Origin: Clostridia bacterium
GTDB taxonomy: Bacteria > Bacillota > UBA994 > PWPR01
Assembly (NCBI GenBank): GCA_003557085.1
Contig: PWPR01000015.1
Span: 1-17,500, forward strand
Direction: 5' to 3'
Length of the DNA: 17,500 nucleotides
Shown one piece after another: positions 7,157-13,327 of the stretch. The stretch's first letter is position 1. Each line of letters opens with the position of its first letter. The translations under genes and the position numbers were made by a program. The notes under the pieces are model-generated. The model did not search any database and was not told the origin of the DNA. It was given only the letters and a program-made list of their open reading frames with translations.

Positions 7157-7955
7157 TTGGAAACTCCAATGTAACTTTACCATATTCACCGCTAATAAAG
7201 TCATTATATATTACTGATTTAGCTCTTACTAAGTCTAGTTTATTGCCTTGCATTAGAAATCCTCTTGTTTTAGCTAAATCTTCAACATAGCTAATCCAGT
7301 CTTTATCTGGAGCTATTAAGCCAATGATATACTCCAAAATATCATCAAGTGGAAAGTTATTCTCTTTAATTGCCCCAGTAGCTGCTAATTTAACAGCGAC
7401 ATCATTATCTTCAAACTTAGGCCAAAGCACCCCTGGTGTATCTACTATTTGTATTTTATTAGCAACTGAAATCATTTGCTTTCCTCTTGTTAAACCAGGC
7501 TTGGCTCCTACATTTGCTGATTTTCTTCCAGAAATATAATTAATAAATGATGATTTACCTACATTTGGAATACCAACAATTAGAATACGTGGTACTCTTA
7601 ATGCTTTGCCAGTAATTTTACTTTTTCTAACATATTGAGATGCAAAACTTGCAATTTTATTTAGTATTTTGTATCTTTGCTTATTATTTTTAGTGCTTGC
7701 TAACAAAGCCTTAAAACCATTTTTTTCATACCATGTTAACCAATCTATTGAAGCTTTATCATCAGCTAAATCAGCCTTGTTTAATACAATTATAATTGGT
7801 TTATTCTTAATTATGTCTAATAAAACAGGATTCTTACTTGATTCTGGGATGCGTGCATCTCTAAGCTCAACAACCAAGTCAACTTCTTTTATCAAATCAT
7901 GTATTCTATTTTTTGCTTTGTTCATGTGACCTGGATACCAATGTATATTAATCAT
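7146..7955 (-). CDS. rbgA: Ribosome biogenesis GTPase A
   Basis: RbgA (YlqF) is a circularly permuted GTPase needed for late 50S subunit assembly in Bacillus. In the 269-residue product the G4 motif NKAD (59-62) precedes the P-loop GIPNVGKSS (128-136) and DTPG (172-175), confirming the permutation. The N-terminal WYPGHM includes His10, equivalent to the catalytic His9 of B. subtilis RbgA. The C-terminal helical domain is present, with 'GFLMQG' near 232. I choose the ATG at 7955, preceded by AGGTGAT; a GTG two codons upstream at 7961 is possible but would lie within the ribosome site. A clear promoter lies about 50 bp upstream, and the gene is followed by overlapping rnhB, as in B. subtilis. 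Confidence 0.96.
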   Translation of the reverse strand: MINIHWYPGHMNKAKNRIHDLIKEVDLVVELRDARIPESSKNPVLLDIIKNKPIIIVLNKADLADDKASIDWLTWYEKNGFKALLASTKNNKQRYKILNKIASFASQYVRKSKITGKALRVPRILIVGIPNVGKSSFINYISGRKSANVGAKPGLTRGKQMISVANKIQIVDTPGVLWPKFEDNDVAVKLAATGAIKENNFPLDDILEYIIGLIAPDKDWISYVEDLAKTRGFLMQGNKLDLVRAKSVIYNDFISGEYGKVTLEFPSDY

Positions 7956-8003
7956 TATCACCTGATTCTTTTTAATTTCGAAGCTATTTGTTTGCCTTTT
8001 TAT

Positions 8004-8032
8004 ATAATATTAAACAAATCATTATTTTTCAA
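8004..8032 (-). promoter_or_regulatory. Sigma-A-type promoter for rbgA-rnhB
   Basis: On the minus strand TTGAAA (8032-8027) is followed by a 17-bp spacer and TATTAT (8009-8004), giving a transcript start near 7997 and a leader of about 40 nt before rbgA. It lies just downstream of the rplS terminator, where a new transcription unit must begin. The same 212-bp gap between rbgA and rplS contains no gene. Confidence 0.75.
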
Positions 8033-8125
8033 ATGTTTTATGAATAAAAATGAAAATATCTAATTAATTATAAAATTAAGCGTATATTGTATACATTTAA
8101 TATTCATTTAAGTTTGATTATCTTT

Positions 8126-8168
8126 AAAAAAAAAGCATATCGGAATGGTCATAACATCCAATATGCTT
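8126..8168 (-). terminator. Rho-independent terminator after rplS
   Basis: Six nt past the rplS stop codon, the minus strand can form AAGCATAT paired with ATATGCTT. An inner extension (TGGATG with CATTCCG, one bulge) continues the stem, and a run of T directly follows its 3' arm. Shape, position and T-tract are all as expected for an intrinsic terminator ending the ffh-rplS unit. Confidence 0.92.
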
Positions 8169-8173
8169 CTATC

Positions 8174-8518
8174 TTAATTTCTCTTCTCTCTAACTCTAGC
8201 TGACTTACCTTTTCTTTGACGTAGGTAATTAAGCTTAGCCCTACGTACTCTTCCTCTTCGAACAACTTCTATTTGCTCTATTTTTGGGGAATGTACTGGG
8301 AAAACACGCTCTGTTCCAACACCATAAGAAACTCTACGTACAGTAAAAGTTTCTTTAGCACTTCCACCCTTTTTCTTAATAACTGTTCCTTCAAAAATTT
8401 GAATCCGCTCACGTGAACCCTCAACTACTCTAACATGAACTCTTACAGTATCTCCAGGTTTAAAATCTGGAACGTCTTTTCTAATCTGCTCATTTTCAAT
8501 AGCTCTTATTAAATCCAT
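8174..8518 (-). CDS. rplS: 50S ribosomal protein L19
   Basis: L19 lies at the interface of the 30S and 50S subunits and is essential for bridge formation. The 114-residue protein shows the family hallmarks 'FKPGDTVRVHVRVVEGSRERIQIFEGTVI' and 'TFTVRRVSYGVGTERVFPVHSPKIEQIEVVRRGRVRRAKLNYLR', and a basic tail. Length is normal. AGAGGTGA precedes the ATG, and the gap to trmD is 15 nt. It is the last gene before a strong terminator, the usual end of the rpsP-rimM-trmD-rplS group. Confidence 0.98.
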   Translation of the reverse strand: MDLIRAIENEQIRKDVPDFKPGDTVRVHVRVVEGSRERIQIFEGTVIKKKGGSAKETFTVRRVSYGVGTERVFPVHSPKIEQIEVVRRGRVRRAKLNYLRQRKGKSARVREKRN

Positions 8519-8533
8519 TATGTCACCTCTTTT

Positions 8534-9214
8534 CTAAACTTTCGGATTATTTTTTAACAAGTCTGGTCTTACTTGTTTAGTCTTTTTTATTGATTGTTCT
8601 TTTCTCCAATCAGCAATTCTTTGATGGTTTCCAGAGAGTAGTACTTCTGGAACTTCTAGCCCTTTATATTCTCTTGGTCTAGTATATTGAGGATATTCTA
8701 AGAGTCCCTTAGAGAAAGACTCTTCCTCTAAACTCTCCTGATTTCCTAAAACACCAGGTATGTATCTTGAAATAGCATCTATTAATACTAATGCTGGCAA
8801 CTCACCACCAGTCAAGACATAGTCTCCAATAGATATTTCTTCATCAATTAGCTTATCTCTAACTCTTTGATCTACTCCTTCATAGTGGCCACTGAGTATT
8901 ACTAAATGCTTCTTTTTTGACAATTCAATGACTTTATCTTGTTTAAGTAAATTTCCTTGTGGTGTTGCCAATATAGAATAATAATCACCACTTAAAGATT
9001 CAAAAGAATTAAAGATAGGTTCTGGCTTCATAACCATACCTGGACCCCCACCATAAGGAGAGTCGTCTGTTACTTTATGCTTATCTCTTGTAAAGTCTCT
9101 AATATTTACAACTTCCACATCTATTAAATTATTTTCTCTAGCTTTTCCTAAAATACTATAATTTAAGCTTGATTCTACAAAGTCAGGAAAAATAGTTAAA
9201 ATAGTGATTTTCAT
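8534..9214 (-). CDS. trmD: tRNA (guanine-37-N1)-methyltransferase TrmD
   Basis: TrmD methylates N1 of G37 next to the anticodon, using S-adenosylmethionine, and prevents +1 frameshifting. It is a SPOUT enzyme with a trefoil knot. The 226-residue sequence has 'YGGGPGMVM' (54-62), 'LSGHYEGVDQRV' (107-118, with Ser where Cys is common) and the cofactor-binding knot 'SIGDYVLTGGELPALVLIDAISRYIPGVLG' (128-157). The C-terminal tRNA-binding part ends 'LLSGNHQRIADWR'. It is slightly shorter than the Bacillus enzyme, mostly at the C-terminus. The start lies 2 nt after the rimM stop, with GGAG inside the end of rimM, implying coupling. Confidence 0.98.
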   Translation of the reverse strand: MKITILTIFPDFVESSLNYSILGKARENNLIDVEVVNIRDFTRDKHKVTDDSPYGGGPGMVMKPEPIFNSFESLSGDYYSILATPQGNLLKQDKVIELSKKKHLVILSGHYEGVDQRVRDKLIDEEISIGDYVLTGGELPALVLIDAISRYIPGVLGNQESLEEESFSKGLLEYPQYTRPREYKGLEVPEVLLSGNHQRIADWRKEQSIKKTKQVRPDLLKNNPKV

Positions 9215-9216
9215 AG

Positions 9217-9732
9217 CTATATCTCCATAATTCCATCTGGTAAATTTACAATTACTTTCTCATCATCAATATTGACTTCGATGATACACTCTTTAACAGC
9301 TGGCAACATATAGCTTTTGTTATTAAAACTAATTACATATATGTCATTAGCACTGTATTGTAAAACATCTTCAATTTCACCATGATAAGTATCTAGTATA
9401 TCAAAGACTTTACAACCAACTAAGTCTCCTATGTAGAAACTTCCTTTTGGAAGTTGTGGCATATCAGATCTTTTAACAAACAATCTTTTGTGAGTTAAAT
9501 GCTCAACATCAGAAATATTATCTAACTCATCAATTTTCAGTAAGAAGTTATTCTTCTTATGAGGTTTAATAGTCTCTATTACGATATCCCAACTTTCGTT
9601 ATCGTCTTCAACAACAAAGCTGTTAAAACTTAGTAAAAGCTCAGCAGGATCAATGAAAGGAATTACTCTAATAAAACCCTTAAGTCCATGAGGTGCACCA
9701 AATTTTGCTACTGGTATTAACTCTTTACTCAT
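9217..9732 (-). CDS. rimM: 16S rRNA processing / 30S maturation protein RimM
   Basis: RimM binds S19 and helps assemble the 30S head. The 171-residue protein has the N-terminal RimM barrel starting 'IPVAKFGAPHGLKGFIRVIPF' and a C-terminal PRC barrel from about residue 97 ('GSFYIGDLVGCKVFD'), ending with 'MLPAVKECIIEVNIDDEKVIVNLPDGIMEI'. I use the ATG at 9732, with AGGA about 7 nt upstream. A TTG immediately before it (9735) could also be read but adds only one residue. It follows ylqD by 8 nt and precedes trmD by 2 nt, matching the conserved rimM-trmD pair. Confidence 0.96.
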   Translation of the reverse strand: MSKELIPVAKFGAPHGLKGFIRVIPFIDPAELLLSFNSFVVEDDNESWDIVIETIKPHKKNNFLLKIDELDNISDVEHLTHKRLFVKRSDMPQLPKGSFYIGDLVGCKVFDILDTYHGEIEDVLQYSANDIYVISFNNKSYMLPAVKECIIEVNIDDEKVIVNLPDGIMEI

Positions 9733-9740
9733 CAACTTTC

Positions 9741-10160
9741 CTACTCTCGTATTTCAACTATAATTCCATCTTTGACAACTATTTCACTTTTTTGATTTTC
9801 AATGAATGAGTCTCCAACTTCATATTGCTTTAAACTCTCTTTTTGAGTCAGTACTACTTCCTGGCCTAGCTTCCAAGTATCTACTTGTTTTGCTTGATCT
9901 TCAATTTTCTTTATTTGAGATCCAACTTCATTCTCAGCCCTTTTTAAGCTTTCTATAGCTTGCATAGATATCTCTTGACCTTGCTTTTTTTGTGCTGAAT
10001 AGAACTCTTTTTGGTACTCTATCTGATTCATCCTGCTATTAAGAGACTCAAGGCTTTCAGATATCCTTAGCTTTATAGAAGTTATTAACTGTTCTGTTAC
10101 TATAGACTTAACAAGAACTGGAGTGATGATATTTATTGAGCCTTTACTTCTCAAGGACAT
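9741..10160 (-). CDS. ylqD: YlqD-family coiled-coil protein of unknown function
   Basis: The 139-residue protein has a long central helical, heptad-like region (about 30-100) rich in Glu, Lys and Gln. It is flanked by a short beta-like N-terminus ('INIITPVLVKSIVTEQL') and a C-terminal 'GDSFIENQKSEIVVKDGIIVEIRE'. Position between khpA and rimM, size and composition match YlqD of Bacillus, whose function is unknown to me. The ATG at 10160 overlaps the end of khpA by 17 nt and lacks a strong Shine-Dalgarno, so expression probably depends on translation of khpA. Assignment rests on synteny plus general sequence character. Confidence 0.85.
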   Translation of the reverse strand: MSLRSKGSINIITPVLVKSIVTEQLITSIKLRISESLESLNSRMNQIEYQKEFYSAQKKQGQEISMQAIESLKRAENEVGSQIKKIEDQAKQVDTWKLGQEVVLTQKESLKQYEVGDSFIENQKSEIVVKDGIIVEIRE

Positions 10161-10383
10161 CTATATCAATCCAAACATGCTGACCAGTTCTCATACCAGC
10201 AGCTTTAACAATTGATCGCATAGCTTTTGCTGTTCTACCTTGTTTACCGATAACCCTACCCATATCATGTTCAGGAACTCTAAGCTCTACTAAGAGACCT
10301 CTATCGTCTTCCTTTTCATTAATAGTGATATTTTCAGGATCCTCAACAAGCGCTTTTGCCATTACTTCTACAATAGCTTTCAT
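10144..10383 (-). CDS. khpA: KH-domain RNA-binding protein KhpA
   Basis: KhpA (YlqC) is a small single-KH-domain RNA-binding protein. In other Firmicutes it partners with KhpB (EloR/Jag) and affects cell elongation and division. The 79-residue sequence contains the KH signature 'GRVIGKQGRTAKAMRSIV' (GxxG core at 46-49). The N-terminal 'MKAIVEVMAKALVEDPENI' is typical of the family. It starts 3 nt after the rpsP stop, with a GGAGG inside the end of rpsP. No khpB is visible in this window. Confidence 0.95.
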   Translation of the reverse strand: MKAIVEVMAKALVEDPENITINEKEDDRGLLVELRVPEHDMGRVIGKQGRTAKAMRSIVKAAGMRTGQHVWIDIDVLEK

Positions 10384-10386
10384 GCT

Positions 10387-10641
10387 TTATGCCTCCTCAT
10401 TATAGACTCCAGCTTTGTTAAATATTGACTTTACAGTTCTTGAAGGTTGTGCTCCTGTACCTAACCAGTACTTAGCTCTATCAACCTTTACACTAATTTC
10501 TGATGGTTCTCTAGTAGGATTATAATAACCAATCTCCTCAATGAACTTACCATCTCTTGGTGCTCTTGAATCAGCAATTACAATTCTATAAAATGGGGCT
10601 TTCTTTTGTCCCATTCTTTTTAATCTTATTTTAGTCGCCAT
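10387..10641 (-). CDS. rpsP: 30S ribosomal protein S16
   Basis: S16 is an early-assembling 30S protein. The 84-residue product carries the conserved 'MATKIRLKRMGQKKAPFYRIVIADSRAPRDGKFIEEIGYYNP' and 'WLGTGAQPSRTV' segments and has normal length. AGGAGGTGA, a near-perfect ribosome binding site, precedes the ATG, as suits a highly expressed protein. It lies 18 nt after ffh and begins the S16-KhpA-YlqD-RimM-TrmD-L19 series. Confidence 0.98.
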   Translation of the reverse strand: MATKIRLKRMGQKKAPFYRIVIADSRAPRDGKFIEEIGYYNPTREPSEISVKVDRAKYWLGTGAQPSRTVKSIFNKAGVYNEEA

Positions 10642-10659
10642 TTCGTCACCTCCTCTCCA

Positions 10660-11994
10660 TTAAAACGGAAATTTAAATTTGGATTTTTTTCCCTTTCCTC
10701 CAGTGTTAAACTGCTTTAACATCTTTCTGGTTTGGGAAAATTGTTTCAATAATCTATTAACCATTTGTACTGAAGTTCCACTTCCTTGAGCTATCCTCTT
10801 TTTCCTACTTGAGTTAAGTATTTCTGGATTCTCTCTTTCTTGGTGGGTCATTGATAAAACAATTGCTTCAATACTCTTTAGTTCATTTTCATCTACTTGC
10901 AAATTTTTAAGCTGCTTATTATTACCCATACCTGGTATCATACCAAGTAAATCCTCTAGTGGCCCCATATCTTTCATTTGCTCCAGCTGCAGAAGAAAGT
11001 CGTTAAAAGTAAACTTATCTTTCTTAATTCTCTCTTCTAGCTTTTGCATTTTGTCCTGATCAAAACTTGTTTGCGCTTTTTCAATTAAGGTGAGAACATC
11101 TCCCATACCTAAAATTCTTGAAGACATCCTATCAGGGTAGAAAGCTTCTAATGCATTCAACTTTTCTCCAGTTCCTATAAACTTAATAGGACTTCCTGTA
11201 ACTGCTCTTATAGAGAGAGCAGCACCACCTCTGGTGTCTCCATCCATTTTAGTCATTACAATCCCAGTAACATCAATGTCTTTATTAAATGTTTGCGCAA
11301 CATTTACAGCATCCTGACCTGTCATTGCATCTACTACTAGTAAAATCTCATCTGGGTCTAAGTGATTCTTTAGAGATTTCAATTCCTCCATTAAGGTAGA
11401 GTCTACATGCAATCTCCCAGCAGTATCTACAATTAGCACATCATTAGCTTGATTAATAGCGTAGTCTTTAGCTTCTTTAGCAATCTTGACTACATCTTTT
11501 TCTCCATCAATACTAAATACATCTATATCTATTTGCTCACCAAGAATTTTAAGTTGATCTATAGCAGCAGGCCTATATACATCACAAGCTACAAGTAGTG
11601 GATTTCTTCCATTCTTGCGCAAGTGTAACGCAATTTTTCCTGCATGAGTAGTCTTACCAGCACCCTGTAGTCCAGCTAATAAAATAGAATGTGGCTTTGC
11701 TTTTGTAAGTTCTAGCTTTACAGCTGATCCTCCAAGTAACTTTATTAACTCATCATTTACTATTTTGATTACTTGCTGTCCAGGAGTTATGCTTTTTAAT
11801 ACACTTTCGCCAACAGCTTCTTTCTCTACTGCCTTAATAAAATCTTTAACTACTTTAAAGTTGACATCAGCTTGAAGTAGAGCCATCCTTACTTCTCTTA
11901 AAGCATCTTTTACGTCTTTTTCACTTAACTTTCCTTTACCTCTGAGTTTCTTAAATGTATCTTGAAGTTTTTCTGACAAACCTTCAAATGCCAT
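10660..11994 (-). CDS. ffh: Signal recognition particle GTPase Ffh (SRP54)
   Basis: Ffh binds signal sequences of nascent proteins and 4.5S/6S RNA, and delivers ribosomes to FtsY at the membrane. The 444-residue protein has an N domain (about 1-95), then a G domain with P-loop GLQGAGKTT (108-116), DTAGR and TKMDGDTRGG. A C-terminal M domain (about 300-435) follows, with many Met residues (for example 'LEQMKDMGPLEDLLGMIPGMGN') and the RNA-binding 'SRKKRIAQGSG' helix region. The tail is basic and Gly/Lys-rich. Length is close to B. subtilis Ffh. GGGAGGTG precedes the ATG, 12 nt after the ylxM stop. Confidence 0.98.
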   Translation of the reverse strand: MAFEGLSEKLQDTFKKLRGKGKLSEKDVKDALREVRMALLQADVNFKVVKDFIKAVEKEAVGESVLKSITPGQQVIKIVNDELIKLLGGSAVKLELTKAKPHSILLAGLQGAGKTTHAGKIALHLRKNGRNPLLVACDVYRPAAIDQLKILGEQIDIDVFSIDGEKDVVKIAKEAKDYAINQANDVLIVDTAGRLHVDSTLMEELKSLKNHLDPDEILLVVDAMTGQDAVNVAQTFNKDIDVTGIVMTKMDGDTRGGAALSIRAVTGSPIKFIGTGEKLNALEAFYPDRMSSRILGMGDVLTLIEKAQTSFDQDKMQKLEERIKKDKFTFNDFLLQLEQMKDMGPLEDLLGMIPGMGNNKQLKNLQVDENELKSIEAIVLSMTHQERENPEILNSSRKKRIAQGSGTSVQMVNRLLKQFSQTRKMLKQFNTGGKGKKSKFKFPF

Positions 11995-12006
11995 CTCTGC
12001 ACCTCC

Positions 12007-12342
12007 CTACTCTATTATTATCTCAACTTCTTTTATAATTCTATTTCTTATATCTTGATTGTCTATTTTTTCCTCAACATATTTTATCAGCTTTTCAGAT
12101 TTTTTTACTCTATTTAGGTGCTTTTCATACAATCTCAGTTTACTTTCATAATCTTCAAGCAAAAATTCTCCTCTTTTTAAAAGATCATGTATTGCTTGTC
12201 TACTAACTTCTAAGTTCTCTGCAATCTCTACTATAGATAGGTCTTCTTGATAATACATTTCTAATGCAAATTTTTGTTTATCTGTTAATAATTCCTTATA
12301 GAAATCAAGTAAGTAATTGACTCTTATTGTTTGTTCTATCAT
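12007..12342 (-). CDS. ylxM: YlxM-family helix-turn-helix protein (UPF0122)
   Basis: This 111-residue protein resembles a sigma-70 region 4 helix-turn-helix. The segment at about 35-57 ('LSIVEIAENLEVSRQAIHDLLKR') is the recognition unit, followed by charged helices. YlxM proteins are encoded next to ffh in Firmicutes, and in Streptococcus the homologue binds Ffh and modulates SRP GTPase activity. The preceding region, 'FYKELLTDKQKFALEMYYQEDLS', is also typical. The ATG follows GGAGGG. It is the first gene after a strong promoter and is separated from ftsY by 58 nt, so it likely opens the ylxM-ffh-rplS transcript. Confidence 0.94.
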   Translation of the reverse strand: MIEQTIRVNYLLDFYKELLTDKQKFALEMYYQEDLSIVEIAENLEVSRQAIHDLLKRGEFLLEDYESKLRLYEKHLNRVKKSEKLIKYVEEKIDNQDIRNRIIKEVEIIIE

Positions 12343-12366
12343 ATAGACCCTCCAAGCACTCTATAT

Positions 12367-12394
12367 ATTTTAACACCAAAAGCAGAAATGTCAA
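12367..12394 (-). promoter_or_regulatory. Promoter for ylxM-ffh-rpsP-...-rplS
   Basis: On the minus strand a perfect TTGACA (12394-12389) is followed by 16 bp and TAAAAT (12372-12367). The predicted start is near 12360, giving a leader of under 20 nt to the ylxM ATG. The -35 begins 7 nt past the ftsY stop codon and lies within an inverted repeat. Confidence 0.75.
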
Positions 12395-12411
12395 GCAATA
12401 TTACTTGACAT
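12388..12411 (-). repeat. 24-bp inverted repeat spanning the ftsY stop codon
   Basis: Arms ATGTCAAG and CTTGACAT (8 bp, perfect) flank an 8-nt centre that can pair further through a wobble and two A-T pairs. One arm encodes the last codons of ftsY, the centre contains its TAA stop, and the other arm contains the -35 of the ylxM promoter. The T-content after the hairpin is broken up (TTTCTGCTTTT), so it is at most a weak terminator. An operator role is possible but unproven. Confidence 0.7.
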
Positions 12412-13315
12412 CTTCAAATAAAGCTCTAATGAACTCATTTCTTTCAAAAGGTATTAGATCTTCTACCTTTTCACCAACACCAATATATTTAACTGGGACA
12501 CCAAACTCTTTAGATATATTAAAAATAATACCACCTTTTGCTGTGCCATCCATCTTGGTAAGTATCATACCACTTAATTGTGTTGCTTCATTAAATGCCT
12601 CTGCTTGATACAAGCCATTTTGTCCAGTAGTGGCATCTAATACCAGTAAAGTCTCATGAGGGGCCCCTTCTATTTCTCTTCCTAGTACTCTGTTTATTTT
12701 TGCTAATTCATTCATTAGGTTTTTCTTATTATGTAGTCTACCAGCTGTGTCTACAATTAACACATCAACATTTCTAGCTCTAGCAGAATGTATAGCATCA
12801 AAAATCACTGCAGCCGGATCACTTCCTGTTTCATGCTTAACTATCAAGCTATTTGATCTTTGTGCCCAGACAGTTAATTGTTCTGCTGCTGCTGCACGAA
12901 ATGTATCAGCTGCAACTAACATTGTTTTTTTTCCATCATCATTTAGCATCTTTGCTATTTTTCCTGCAGAAGTTGTCTTACCAACACCATTTACTCCAAC
13001 TAGCAAAATGACATTAAGCTCGTTAGCAATATTAATCTTTTCCTCTCTCGGGATTGCGTTTGCTAAAATATCTTTCAGCTCATCATATAAAAGACTTACC
13101 TCTTCAATTTTCTTGTTAGCTGCATTATCTCTTAGTTGATCAAGAAACTCAAAAGCAAGCTCAGCACTAATATCTGCTGTTATTAGAGTCTCTTCTAAAT
13201 CCTCATATAACTCTTCACTTATGTACTTATATTTAATAAAAGTATCAAATAATTTCTGAGACAGGCTATTCCTTGTTTTAGAAAGCCCTTCTTTCATTTT
13301 CTTTATTAAACTCAT
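12401..13315 (-). CDS. ftsY: Signal recognition particle receptor FtsY
   Basis: FtsY is the membrane-associated SRP receptor GTPase that docks Ffh-ribosome complexes. The 304-residue protein is almost only the NG core: an N domain (about 1-98), the P-loop GVNGVGKTT (107-115), 'DTFRAAAAEQL', DTAGR, and 'LTKMDGTAKGG', ending at 'PFERNEFIRALF'. It lacks the long acidic N-terminal domain of E. coli FtsY, as is normal in Firmicutes. AAAGGA precedes the ATG, 12 nt after the smc stop. The stop codon lies within the palindrome described separately. Confidence 0.98.
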   Translation of the reverse strand: MSLIKKMKEGLSKTRNSLSQKLFDTFIKYKYISEELYEDLEETLITADISAELAFEFLDQLRDNAANKKIEEVSLLYDELKDILANAIPREEKINIANELNVILLVGVNGVGKTTSAGKIAKMLNDDGKKTMLVAADTFRAAAAEQLTVWAQRSNSLIVKHETGSDPAAVIFDAIHSARARNVDVLIVDTAGRLHNKKNLMNELAKINRVLGREIEGAPHETLLVLDATTGQNGLYQAEAFNEATQLSGMILTKMDGTAKGGIIFNISKEFGVPVKYIGVGEKVEDLIPFERNEFIRALFEDVK

Positions 13316-13327
13316 ATTTATCCTTTC

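Noticed and set aside
7157..7204. Upstream ATG start for rnhB
   Set aside because: It would overlap rbgA by 59 nt and exceed the usual family length; the GTG at 7156 has GGAG at proper spacing.
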